Assembly (NCBI RefSeq): GCF_013340285.1 | Contig: NZ_BLVO01000016.1 | Coordinates: 733,021 to 797,020, forward strand | DNA from: Desulfovibrio subterraneus | GTDB lineage: Bacteria; Desulfobacterota; Desulfovibrionia; Desulfovibrionales; Desulfovibrionaceae | Reading direction: 5' to 3' | DNA length: 64,000 nt | Part shown: one piece after another, positions 21,852 through 30,262 of the stretch | Layout of the letters: each line of letters starts with the position of its first letter | How positions within the stretch are numbered: position 1 is the stretch's first letter | Made by a program: the position numbers and the translations under genes | Notes under the pieces: model-generated | What the model was told of the DNA's origin: nothing | The model's database searches: none | Seen by the model: only the letters and a program-made list of their open reading frames with translations

Positions 21852-24281
21852 ATGGAACAAGCCGAACTTCGAAGCTGGGAAGCCCGATGTACGCAGGAAG
21901 AGCCGCCGCGCTGCCGCGCAGCCTGCCCCCTGCATGTGGATGTGCGAGAATTCTGTACCCGTATGGCGGACGGAAAGGTGGATCAGGCATGGGCCACCCT
22001 GTGCCGCTCGCTGCCGCTGCCATCCGTTATGGCGCGGATATGCGATGCCCCCTGCAAAAACGCCTGCCTGCGCGGCGAGGCGGGTGGTGCCGTAGAGGTG
22101 GGCGCGCTGGAAAGGGCGTGCGCCGATGGCGCATCGCGAACACCGGTATTACCGGTTCCCCCTTCCAAGGGACGCACTGCAACCGTGTTCGGCAGCGATA
22201 TGGCCGCACTGACAGCGGTGTGGGACCTTTCCCGCAAGGGCGTTGAGGTGGTTCTGTACTGTCCTTGCAGCACTGCTGAACTGCCTTCCCGGTTGTATGG
22301 TCATGTGGCCCCCGAGCTGGCGGCGGACCTGCAACAGCATTTTGAAAAGGAACTCGGCACTCTGAACAGGCAGGGCGTTGTCCTGCATGAGCAGGATGCC
22401 CTTTCCGCAGAGATGGTGGATGCCGCCATGGCAGAAGGGCGGGCAGTGTTCATTGCGCCGGATGTGTATCACCTGCTGCACGGCGGCGATGTGCCGCCCG
22501 ATCAGGTGACACTGGGTACGGTGCGCAGCGGTGTTTTTGCGGCAATGCCGTTATCCGGTCCGGCATCGCCCGTACAGCTTGCCGCACTGGGCCGCAGGGC
22601 AGCCATTTCCATGGACCGCCTGTTCCAGAACGCCAGCCTTGCTGCGGGAAGAGAGCGCGAGGGCGTGTTCGAAACCCGTCTGTTCACCAATATTGCAAAG
22701 GTTGCCCCCGAGCCGCCGGTTCCGGTGCCTGCCGAAGGCTATTCGCCTGCGCAGGCAACAGAAGAGGCTGCCCGCTGTCTGCAATGCGAGTGCATGGAGT
22801 GCGTGAAGAACTGTGCCTACCTCGCGGAGTATGGCAGTTATCCCAAGCAATATACCCGCCGCATCTATAATAATGAATCCATTGTCATGGGCACGCGGCA
22901 GGCCAACACCATGATCAACTCATGCATGATGTGCGGGTTGTGCGCATCCCTGTGTCCTGAAGGATTCGATATGGGGGCGCTATGTCTGCAGTCGCGGCGG
23001 GGCATGGTGAAACGTGGCAAGATGCCGCCCTCTGCGCATGAATTTGCTCTGCGCGATATGCAGTTCGCCAATGGCGATGATTGTGTGATCGCCTCGCACG
23101 CACCGGGAACGTCTGCCAGCGCGTGGCTCTTTTTCCCCGGTTGCCAGCTGACCGCATCCATGCCTGACGCTGTGGAGCGCACATGGCAGTGGCTGCGCGA
23201 AAGCCTGCCAGCCGACAAGGGCGGGGTGGGTTTGCTGCTGCATTGCTGCGGTGCGCCGGCACATTGGGCAGGACGCCCCGATATGCACGCCGCGGTGGTG
23301 AAAGAGGTGCGCGGCAGATGGGAGAAGCTCGGCAGCCCGCCGATCATTGCAGCCTGCCCCACCTGCACGGACATGCTGCGAAAAGCGATGCCGCAGGCTG
23401 TGATAACGACCCTGTGGGAGGTGCTTGCCGATACGCTTGCAGCGTCTTCAGATAATACAATTTACGGCAACACCACCCTTCCCGCATCGCCTGTACCGCA
23501 CGGGACCGAGCTTGTGCTGCACGACCCCTGCAATACCCGTGACGATGCTGCCTTGCGCAGTGCCGTGCGCACGTTGCTGGCGAAACGTTCCATAACCGTC
23601 AAAGAGCCCGAGCTTACGGGCGAGCATACGGAATGCTGCGGCTTCGGCGGTCTTTCGGAAAGCGCCAATCCTGACCTTGGCAGCAAGATACGGGACGGCA
23701 GGGCAGCGAGGCTATCAGCCGCTTCCGGTGACGGACCCGTTGCCGATGCCGTAACCTATTGTGCCATGTGCCGCGATATGCTTGCCAAATCGGGCAAGCG
23801 CATCATGCACCTGCTCGACCTGCTCCTGCCCCCGGCAGAGGCGCAGGCCCGTGTCTGCTGTGGTCCCCGGCAGGGAGCATTGCCCTATGCGGGGCCTGCT
23901 CCTTCCTATTCAGAGCGGCGCGAGAACCGCATCCGTCTCAGGGAGCGGCTTGTTCCGGAGTGTCAGGGCGAGACGGCCCGCACACCTGCACCGTGGGAGA
24001 ATGTGCGCGTCAGCTACACCGATGAGGCGCGAAAGACCATGGAATCACGGCGCATACTCGATTCCGATGTGCGCAAGGTGCTGTTCCACATGGAGCAGGG
24101 CGGCGGCTGGCTTGAAAATGTCAGCGATTCCGCATCCAAGGGGCGCAGGCTGGCCATGTTCCGGCCAACAATCGTGACCTATTGGGTGGAATTTACCTTG
24201 GAAGGGGACGGCGCATACCGCGTGCACAATACGTGGTGTCACCGCATGCGCATTTTTCCATCGAAACAGGGAGCCGCATAA
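21852..24281 (+). CDS. iron-sulfur dicluster / pyridine-nucleotide-oxidoreductase-like protein (DVU1558 type)
   Basis: 809 residues from the ATG at 21,852 (GGAGA upstream; an ATG at 21,801 is less likely). The N-terminus has the CxxxCPLHVDV and CDAPCKNAC cysteine pattern of glutamate-synthase small subunits. A Rossmann-like region follows with a degenerate dinucleotide motif (VFGSDMAAL instead of GxGxxG). Next are two ferredoxin-type motifs (CLQCECMECVKNCAYL and CMMCGLCASLCPEGF) and a heterodisulfide-reductase-like CCG part (LLLHCCGAPAHWAG, ECCGFGG). A 90-residue C-terminal domain ends the protein. I recall such proteins as part of a conserved Desulfovibrio set with DVU1551-1557. It likely moves electrons for maturation or activity of a molybdenum hydroxylase; partner inferred from context. 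Confidence 0.75.
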   Translation: MEQAELRSWEARCTQEEPPRCRAACPLHVDVREFCTRMADGKVDQAWATLCRSLPLPSVMARICDAPCKNACLRGEAGGAVEVGALERACADGASRTPVLPVPPSKGRTATVFGSDMAALTAVWDLSRKGVEVVLYCPCSTAELPSRLYGHVAPELAADLQQHFEKELGTLNRQGVVLHEQDALSAEMVDAAMAEGRAVFIAPDVYHLLHGGDVPPDQVTLGTVRSGVFAAMPLSGPASPVQLAALGRRAAISMDRLFQNASLAAGREREGVFETRLFTNIAKVAPEPPVPVPAEGYSPAQATEEAARCLQCECMECVKNCAYLAEYGSYPKQYTRRIYNNESIVMGTRQANTMINSCMMCGLCASLCPEGFDMGALCLQSRRGMVKRGKMPPSAHEFALRDMQFANGDDCVIASHAPGTSASAWLFFPGCQLTASMPDAVERTWQWLRESLPADKGGVGLLLHCCGAPAHWAGRPDMHAAVVKEVRGRWEKLGSPPIIAACPTCTDMLRKAMPQAVITTLWEVLADTLAASSDNTIYGNTTLPASPVPHGTELVLHDPCNTRDDAALRSAVRTLLAKRSITVKEPELTGEHTECCGFGGLSESANPDLGSKIRDGRAARLSAASGDGPVADAVTYCAMCRDMLAKSGKRIMHLLDLLLPPAEAQARVCCGPRQGALPYAGPAPSYSERRENRIRLRERLVPECQGETARTPAPWENVRVSYTDEARKTMESRRILDSDVRKVLFHMEQGGGWLENVSDSASKGRRLAMFRPTIVTYWVEFTLEGDGAYRVHNTWCHRMRIFPSKQGAA

Positions 24282-24496
24282 TGAGCACCATGAAAGTTCT
24301 GGATAAGGATTATTCCGAATGGGTTTGCGCGGGATGCGGCCAGCCGCTGCAACCCGCCCCTGTAGAACTGGAATATATGGAAAGCCTGTTCAATGTGGAA
24401 CTGCCCTGCTGCGTTGCATGCGGCATGGTGCTCATTCCCGAGGAACTGGCGCTGGGCAAGATGGCGGACGTGGAGCGCCTGCTGGAAGACAAGTGA
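24281..24496 (+). CDS. small CxxC redox protein (DVU1557-like)
   Basis: 71 residues; its ATG overlaps the previous stop (TAATG) and has GGGAG upstream. Two CxxC pairs (VCAGCGQPL near residue 14 and CCVACGMVL near 44) suggest a metal-binding or redox knuckle. The set of short genes in this order matches the DVU1557/1558 neighbourhood as I remember it. It probably works with the dicluster protein. Confidence 0.7.
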   Translation: MSTMKVLDKDYSEWVCAGCGQPLQPAPVELEYMESLFNVELPCCVACGMVLIPEELALGKMADVERLLEDK

Positions 24497-24503
24497 GGAT
24501 GTT

Positions 24504-25394
24504 GTGACGCACCGCACTTTGCATGCCGCTTCTGCTGTGCCTGCCCCTGACATGTCAGCGGCTGGCGTGACTGCTGCGGCTGGCGTGACTGCTGCGATTG
24601 GCGAGACTGGCGAGACTGGCGCACAGAAGCACGGCACGGACGGTGAGCCGGTGCAGGTGTTGCCCTTGTGGGCGCGTCCGGCCATGCGGTCTGTAGCCGG
24701 AGGCATATTTCGTCCCGGCGGGCTTGCGCTGACCGACCATATTGCCGAGCTGGCCGGAGTATTGCCCGGCTGGCGTATTGCAGACATGGGCTGCGGACAG
24801 GGGGCTTCTGTCCTGCGCCTGCGTCAGCGGTACGGGGCAAAGGCCGTGGGCGTGGATGCCGCGCTCTCGCAGGCCGGTGCCGCAGCTCCGGTCAGGCTGC
24901 CGCTTGCCGTGGGCGATGCGGCCAATCCGCCTTTTATGAACGGCAGTTTCCGGATGGTGCTGTGCGAGTGTGTGCTTTCCCTGTTGCCCGATACGCAGGG
25001 CGCGCTGCGTGCCTTTCATGCCCTGCTTGAGCCGGGAGGCGTGCTTGCCGTGAGCGATTTGTATTACCGTCATAAGCCGTCCGCAGGCGTGGATGCCGCA
25101 CAACAGGGAATCAGTAGTAAAGGGGGCTGTGCTACGGGAAACTGTGTAGGGCAGAGCTGTCTTGGCTGGGGTGCCGACAGAGCTGCTGTGGAAGCGCATT
25201 TGCGGCAGGCCGGTTTTGCGCTACGGGTATTTGAAGATCATTCCGATCTGCTTGGAGAACTGGCAGCACGGCTGGTCATGGCGGGTGAACCGCTGTGTCC
25301 TCCTTCTGCCGGAAGCGGAACTGCGGGATATTTTTTGATGATTGCCGACAGACTGGAGGCCAGACCCGACGACAGGACCCGACGACAGACCTGA
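24504..25394 (+). CDS. SAM-dependent methyltransferase (DVU1556-like)
   Basis: 296 residues from a GTG at 24,504 with GAGGA upstream. The class I SAM-binding motif IADMGCGQGASVLRL (about residues 88-102) and a downstream acidic strand (KAVGVDAALS) are clear, as are ALLEPGGVLAVSDLYYR and a C-terminal Rossmann end. A low-complexity stretch near residues 15-35 (alternating AAGVTA and GETGETG) comes from short DNA repeats. There is a Cys-rich insert (KGGCATGNCVGQSCLGWG). It overlaps nothing and lies in the maturation operon. The methyl acceptor is unknown; a role in cofactor or protein modification is inferred. Confidence 0.75.
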   Translation: MTHRTLHAASAVPAPDMSAAGVTAAAGVTAAIGETGETGAQKHGTDGEPVQVLPLWARPAMRSVAGGIFRPGGLALTDHIAELAGVLPGWRIADMGCGQGASVLRLRQRYGAKAVGVDAALSQAGAAAPVRLPLAVGDAANPPFMNGSFRMVLCECVLSLLPDTQGALRAFHALLEPGGVLAVSDLYYRHKPSAGVDAAQQGISSKGGCATGNCVGQSCLGWGADRAAVEAHLRQAGFALRVFEDHSDLLGELAARLVMAGEPLCPPSAGSGTAGYFLMIADRLEARPDDRTRRQT

Positions 25395-25505
25395 CGAAAG
25401 GGCCTGGCGAAAGAACCTGGCGACACGTCTGTGCCGGACATGACGACGGGCCGGGCTTCCGGCTTCGTGCCTGCACCGGAGACACTCTTACTATCGGGAG
25501 GCGAG

Positions 25506-25964
25506 ATGATCGACCGGACTTCCCTGCGGATGATGCAGCTTGCCGGACAGGGCTACTGCTGCAGCCAGATACTGATTCTGCTTGCACTTGAAGGCATGGG
25601 ACGTGAAAACCCCGACCTTGTGCGGGCCATGGCGGGCCTGTGCCACGGCATGGGCGACTGTGACGGCCCCTGCGGAGTGCTGACCGGAGGCGTATGCCTT
25701 CTCGGCATGTACTCCGGCAAGGGAACCGATGATGATGTAGCGGACGACAGGCTCCCGCTGATGCTGGAATCCTTCCGCGACTGGTTTGCCGGGGCCGTTG
25801 CCGGATATGGCGGCATATCCTGCGGCAGCATAGCGGGCGGCGACTGCCGCACTCCGGACCCTTCACGCTGCGGCACGCTGCTTTCCGGCGCATATGCCCG
25901 CATCATGGAGATTCTGGTGGAAAACGGCATGGACCCCATGACAGGCAAGGGCGATCATGCCTGA
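25506..25964 (+). CDS. C-GCAxxG-C-C family protein (DVU1555-like)
   Basis: 152 residues from the ATG at 25,506 (GGGAGG five bases upstream). The usual GCAxxG motif is altered to YCCSQILILLALEGMG; later cysteines follow in CHGMGDCDGPCGVLTGGV and ISCGSIAGGDCRTPDPSRC. This redox-active cysteine family often lies beside radical SAM and molybdenum-hydroxylase genes. It overlaps the radical SAM gene by eight bases, so the two are translated together. A role as redox partner or sulfur carrier is plausible but unproven. Confidence 0.75.
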   Translation: MIDRTSLRMMQLAGQGYCCSQILILLALEGMGRENPDLVRAMAGLCHGMGDCDGPCGVLTGGVCLLGMYSGKGTDDDVADDRLPLMLESFRDWFAGAVAGYGGISCGSIAGGDCRTPDPSRCGTLLSGAYARIMEILVENGMDPMTGKGDHA

Positions 25965-27531
25965 GATGTTTCCCGATCCTTTTTCGCACAATGACCGCCT
26001 GAGCCTCTGCCCTGTCTGCCTCGCCCGTATAGGCGCTCGGCACGAAGCCGTTGCAGAAGAGGGGGGGCAGACGGTCTATCTGGTCAAGCGCTGTCCGGAA
26101 CACGGCACCTTTCGCACGCCCGTGTGGCGCGGTGAGCCTTCCATCACCTCATGGCGCAAGCCCAAGCTGCCCACCCCGCCCGCACCGCAGAATGCCCCGG
26201 ATAAGGGGTGTCCCTACGACTGCGGGCTGTGCGCGCAGCACCGCCAGCACACCTGCACGGTGCTTCTTGAGGTGACGGCCCGCTGCAATCTTGCCTGCAC
26301 CTACTGCTTTGCGTCTGCCGGAACGGGAAGTGTCGCGGATGATCCGGACCTGCCGCAGCTGACAGAGCAGCTTCGCAAGGCACGCGCTGCCGCAGGACCC
26401 TGCAATGTGCAGCTTTCGGGCGGCGAACCCACCATGCGGAACGATCTTCCGGCCATCATATCGGCAGCCAAGGAACTGTTCCCCTTTGTGCAGCTGAATA
26501 CCAACGGCCTGCGCATTGCCCGCGAAAGCGGCTATGCAAACGCCTTGGCAGAAGCCGGACTCGATTCCGTGTTTCTGCAGTTCGACGGCACCACCAACGA
26601 TATCTACAGAGCACTGCGCGGTGCGCCCCTGCTTGCAGACAAGCTGCGCGCCATACATCACCTTGGCGAGGCTGGCATAGGCGTGGTGCTGGTACCCACT
26701 GTTGTTCCGGGCGTTAACGCGGACAATGTGGGGGCGCTGCTGCGCGTGGCTGCGGCCTTTTCACCCGTGGTGCGCGGCGTGCATTTTCAGCCGGTGAGCC
26801 ACTTCGGGCGGTTCCCGCATTCGGAACAGCAGGATGGTCAGAACGGCCAAAGCTGGCAGAAAGGACCTCTGCCGCAGGCCCGTATCACATTGCCAGAAAT
26901 CATGCGCGGACTGGAAGAACAGACGGGTGGTCTTGTCGCGGCGGCTGATTTTCTTCCCCCCGGCTGCGAACATGCGCTGTGTTCGTTCCATGCCAACTAT
27001 CTGGTGCATGAAAATGGCAGACTGCAGCGGCTCTCCGTGCAGCGCAAGGCCTGTTCCTGCGAGGCTGCCCCCGCAAGTGAGGGCGCCGATGCGGCCAAGG
27101 CATTCGTGAAGCGGCAATGGGCGGCTCCGGCTGCCAGTGCATCAGGAGAATCCCCCAGCCTTGGCTCCGCTCAGAGCGAGCAGAACCTGCAGATTCCCGA
27201 AGCGCTGCATGTGGCCGCCTTTCAGCAGGGAAAAGACAGTGATCCGGAAGTCTTTCTTGCCCGACTGTGCGAGCAGCATGCCGGTGCCGGAAGCGATGCC
27301 GCCGGAACCGCAGGCCAAGGCACCAATGATCTGGATGCCTTTGTCCGGCGTGCCGCCACGCACGTGCTGGCCATATCAGCCATGGCCTTTCAGGATGCAT
27401 GGAATCTGGACCTTGAGCGCCTGCAGGGGTGCTGCATCCATGTGAGCGCACCCGACGGACGCCTTGTTCCCTTCTGTTCGTGGAACTGCACGGCAGCAGA
27501 CGGTACCCCCCTGCGCAGGAGGGCGTCATGA
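25957..27531 (+). CDS. radical SAM protein of the molybdenum-hydroxylase maturation set (TrsS-like)
   Basis: 524 residues. An N-terminal zinc-knuckle-like part (LCPVCLARI ... KRCPEHGTF) precedes KGCPYDCGLCAQHRQHTC, then the radical SAM motif CNLACTYC (about residue 109) and NVQLSGGEPTMRNDLP (GGE motif). After the barrel (LFPFVQLNTNGLRIA, FLQFDGTTNDIYRALRG) a C-terminal region holds several cysteines. This is the pattern I know as TrsS, which occurs both as a selenoprotein and in cysteine form; here every candidate site is cysteine. It should cleave SAM reductively to modify a cofactor or protein. It overlaps the CoA-ligase-like gene by four bases. Confidence 0.8.
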   Translation: MPEMFPDPFSHNDRLSLCPVCLARIGARHEAVAEEGGQTVYLVKRCPEHGTFRTPVWRGEPSITSWRKPKLPTPPAPQNAPDKGCPYDCGLCAQHRQHTCTVLLEVTARCNLACTYCFASAGTGSVADDPDLPQLTEQLRKARAAAGPCNVQLSGGEPTMRNDLPAIISAAKELFPFVQLNTNGLRIARESGYANALAEAGLDSVFLQFDGTTNDIYRALRGAPLLADKLRAIHHLGEAGIGVVLVPTVVPGVNADNVGALLRVAAAFSPVVRGVHFQPVSHFGRFPHSEQQDGQNGQSWQKGPLPQARITLPEIMRGLEEQTGGLVAAADFLPPGCEHALCSFHANYLVHENGRLQRLSVQRKACSCEAAPASEGADAAKAFVKRQWAAPAASASGESPSLGSAQSEQNLQIPEALHVAAFQQGKDSDPEVFLARLCEQHAGAGSDAAGTAGQGTNDLDAFVRRAATHVLAISAMAFQDAWNLDLERLQGCCIHVSAPDGRLVPFCSWNCTAADGTPLRRRAS

Positions 27532-29135
27532 CGAGTAAAGGACTCGGTACTGGAACCGGTGCTGGGGATGGTGCAGGGGGCGGGCAGAGCTTCTACCGGG
27601 GTCGCATCCCGCACTGGGAGGTCTTTCCCATGGATCGCATCCTCATGCGGCGCATGGGCGTGGCTTCGGCTTCCGGTGAAACACCGGCGGGCATTCCCGA
27701 CCTTCCCGACCTTCCCGACCGGCAGGCCGTGGAAGCGTGGCAGATGGAACGCCTGCGAGAAACCCTGCAACACGCCGCTACGCATAGTCCGTATTACGCA
27801 GCCCGTCTGAAGGGCATGGATGCCGGTTTCTTCCGCACTCCGGCCGATCTTGCCATGTTGCCGCGTTCGACAGCGGACGACATCCGCAACTTCGGCGCGG
27901 ACATGGTCTGCGTCTCGCAGGACGAGATTGCCCGCGTGGTCACGCTGGATACATCGGGAACATCGGGCAGGCCCAAGCGCATTTTCTTCGGACAGGATGA
28001 TCTGTGGCGTACGACGGAATTTTTCACCACGGGCATGCAGGCCGTGGCCTGCGCCGGAGATACGGTCATGGCGCTGCTGCCGGACGAGCGCCCTTCAAGC
28101 GTGGGGCGTCTGCTGGCGCAATCCGTGATCAACATGGGTGCGCGGCCGCTTTCCGGCAGCATGACGCGCGGGGCCGAGGCCCTTGCCGTGCAGGCCATGG
28201 AGGAATGGGTGAACGTGGTTGTGGGCTCCCCCATGCACCTGCGCGCCTTTGCCCTCGGCTGGAAGTCGCTGGGCTATCCGGCCGGTCTCATCCATACGGT
28301 GCTTTTGTGCTGGGACGCCATACCTGAAGCGGTGGTTGATCTGCTGCACGATATTCTGGGCTGCCGCGTGCTCTCGCATTGGGGCATGACCGAAACCGGA
28401 CTGGGCGGCGCGCTTGCCTGTGCTGAAGGCAGGGGCATGCACCTGCGCGAGACGGACTTGCTGGTGGAAGTGGCCGATCCCGAAACAGGTAGCCTCGTAC
28501 CGGACGGAACATGGGGAGAAATTGTGGTTACCACCCTGTGCCGCACGGCCATGCCGCTGGTGCGGTACCGCACCGGCGATTACGGGCGTATTTTGTGCGG
28601 CCCCTGCCCCTGCGGCAGCCCGCTGCGCAGGATGGACCGCACCCCCGGCCGGCTGCAGGACGATATTGTGTTGCCTGCGGGCGGAACCGGTTCCGTAACC
28701 GTCACCGACATTGGCACTGACACCGGCAACGGAATCGGAACCGAAGGGACGCTGCGGCTTATCGATCTTGATGAGGCTCTGCTGCCCCTGTATGGCCTCG
28801 CGGAGTATGAGGCCGGATGGCACGAGCCGCCCGGATATACGACGAAGAATACGGCAGGCCACTCTGCACCGGAATTGGTCGAAGAATGCGTCGTACCGGT
28901 GCTGAGTATTGAACTGTTTCATGCCGCCGGAGTCGCGCCGGATGTGCTGCGGGCCGAGGCCGCGCAGCGTCTGCTGGCATCGCCCGTTCTGGGCAGTCTG
29001 CTGACACAGGGCGGAGTGCTGCTGGACATGAGCTGCACTCCGGCGAAGGATATGTCCATGAATCACGCCAAACGGCGCATACGGCGTCTTGCCGCTTCCT
29101 CACTTTCAGAAACAGTACCGGAGAGTCGTTCATGA
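27528..29135 (+). CDS. AMP-dependent CoA-ligase-like protein (DVU1553-like)
   Basis: 535 residues from the ATG at 27,528, overlapping the radical SAM stop (ATGA) with AGGAGG upstream. It has the adenylate-forming P-loop TLDTSGTSGRPKRIFF and the later HWGMTETGLGGAL, and resembles phenylacetate-CoA ligases. The N-terminus carries a Gly/Thr-rich repeat (GTGTGAGDGAGGG) and a DLPDLPD repeat not expected in the family. The protein may activate a carboxylate during maturation of a molybdenum enzyme; the true substrate is unknown. Confidence 0.75.
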   Translation: MTSKGLGTGTGAGDGAGGGQSFYRGRIPHWEVFPMDRILMRRMGVASASGETPAGIPDLPDLPDRQAVEAWQMERLRETLQHAATHSPYYAARLKGMDAGFFRTPADLAMLPRSTADDIRNFGADMVCVSQDEIARVVTLDTSGTSGRPKRIFFGQDDLWRTTEFFTTGMQAVACAGDTVMALLPDERPSSVGRLLAQSVINMGARPLSGSMTRGAEALAVQAMEEWVNVVVGSPMHLRAFALGWKSLGYPAGLIHTVLLCWDAIPEAVVDLLHDILGCRVLSHWGMTETGLGGALACAEGRGMHLRETDLLVEVADPETGSLVPDGTWGEIVVTTLCRTAMPLVRYRTGDYGRILCGPCPCGSPLRRMDRTPGRLQDDIVLPAGGTGSVTVTDIGTDTGNGIGTEGTLRLIDLDEALLPLYGLAEYEAGWHEPPGYTTKNTAGHSAPELVEECVVPVLSIELFHAAGVAPDVLRAEAAQRLLASPVLGSLLTQGGVLLDMSCTPAKDMSMNHAKRRIRRLAASSLSETVPESRS

Positions 29136-30244
29136 TCACCTTTCTGTCGGAAGTGTGCTCGCTGCTCGAAGCGGGCGAAGATATCGCCATTGTTACCATC
29201 GCCCTGCAATCAGGCTCCACCCCGCGTGAAAGCGGCGCCAAGATGGCTGTGCGGGCAGATGGCTCCATCATAGGCACCGTGGGCGGCGGACTCATGGAGG
29301 CCAACTGCATAGAGCTTGGCCGAGCCCTGCTCAAAGACGGCAGCCCCGCAGCGGCCGTGCGCTCCTTTGACCTGACCAATGAAGAGGCTGCCAAAGCTGC
29401 CATGGTCTGCGGCGGCAGGCTGACAGTGGTGGCGGAACGGTTCGGTCGCAGCGGGAATAGTCAGGATATGCAAGGATTGCAGGCACTGCGCTCCGTTATT
29501 CAGCATCTTGAGAAGGGCAGCACCTGTCGCCTTCTGACGGAGTATGCATGGCTTGCGGCAGCGGGACAGGCGGAACAGGCGGGACAGGCGGAACAGGCGG
29601 GACAGGCGGAACAGGCGGGACAGGCGGAACAGGCGGCAATGGACAGCAGGGAAGAGTTGAACTACATGCGCCCCGTCGGTCATGCGGTAAGCATTTCCGG
29701 CGGTGATGCCTCGCTGCGGGACATGGAGGCCGGACTGGACTGCCACGAAGCCGGATGCCGCTTCACAGAAGGCTTTTCGCCCTGCGCTCGGCTGTATATT
29801 TTCGGTGGCGGGCATGTGGCCCTTCCCACGGCCCGGCTTGCCCGCACTGTCGGTTTTGCCGTGACCGTGCTGGATGACAGGGCCGAGTTTGCCTGCCATG
29901 AGCGGTTTCCTGATTCCGATGTCCGCATGTTGCCGGATTTTGAAAGTGCCTTTGCAGGCTTGCACGTCACGCCCAACGACTTTCTGGTGATCATGACGCG
30001 CGGCCACATGCACGACAGAACCGTGCTGGAACAGGCGCTGAAAACTCCTGCACGCTATGTGGGCATGATAGGCAGCCGCCGCAAGCGCGATGCCTTGTAT
30101 GATGTGCTGCGGCAGCGGGGGGTATCCGAAGGTGCCATAGCCCGTTGCCATTGCCCCATCGGGCTTTCCATTCAGGCGCAGACGCCGGAGGAGATCGCCG
30201 TGAGCATTGTGGCGGAACTCATCCAGTGCCGCGCTGCAGAATAG
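29132..30244 (+). CDS. XdhC/CoxI family molybdenum-cofactor insertion protein (DVU1552-like)
   Basis: 370 residues, overlapping the upstream gene by four bases (ATGA). The N-terminal XdhC/CoxI motif includes QSGSTPRESGAKMAV and GTVGGGLMEA; the C-terminal Rossmann domain includes LYIFGGGHVALPTARLAR, VLDDRAEFA, MTRGHMHD and MIGSRRKRDAL. XdhC proteins bind molybdenum cofactor, favour its sulfuration and deliver it to xanthine-dehydrogenase-type enzymes. The most likely client is the MOP enzyme encoded at 53,382. Between the domains lies a perfect hexapeptide repeat from an 18-base tandem repeat. Confidence 0.9.
   Translation: MITFLSEVCSLLEAGEDIAIVTIALQSGSTPRESGAKMAVRADGSIIGTVGGGLMEANCIELGRALLKDGSPAAAVRSFDLTNEEAAKAAMVCGGRLTVVAERFGRSGNSQDMQGLQALRSVIQHLEKGSTCRLLTEYAWLAAAGQAEQAGQAEQAGQAEQAGQAEQAAMDSREELNYMRPVGHAVSISGGDASLRDMEAGLDCHEAGCRFTEGFSPCARLYIFGGGHVALPTARLARTVGFAVTVLDDRAEFACHERFPDSDVRMLPDFESAFAGLHVTPNDFLVIMTRGHMHDRTVLEQALKTPARYVGMIGSRRKRDALYDVLRQRGVSEGAIARCHCPIGLSIQAQTPEEIAVSIVAELIQCRAAE
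29561..29632 (+). repeat. four perfect 18-base tandem repeats inside xdhC
   Basis: Unit GCGGGACAGGCGGAACAG repeated four times without a mismatch, coding (AGQAEQ)-type repeats in the linker between the two XdhC domains. In-frame unit length means copy changes would only alter linker length. Confidence 0.95.
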
Positions 30245-30262
30245 TAATTCATCGATACTGAC

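Noticed and set aside
21421-22023. 200-codon minus-strand gene with a tauE-like C-terminus
   Set aside because: Only the last 40 or so codons match tauE; the rest overlaps the dicluster gene or intergenic sequence, so it is a remnant rather than a gene.
29561-29632. possible mobile-element or CRISPR repeat
   Set aside because: The units are in-frame, contiguous and code for a protein linker.
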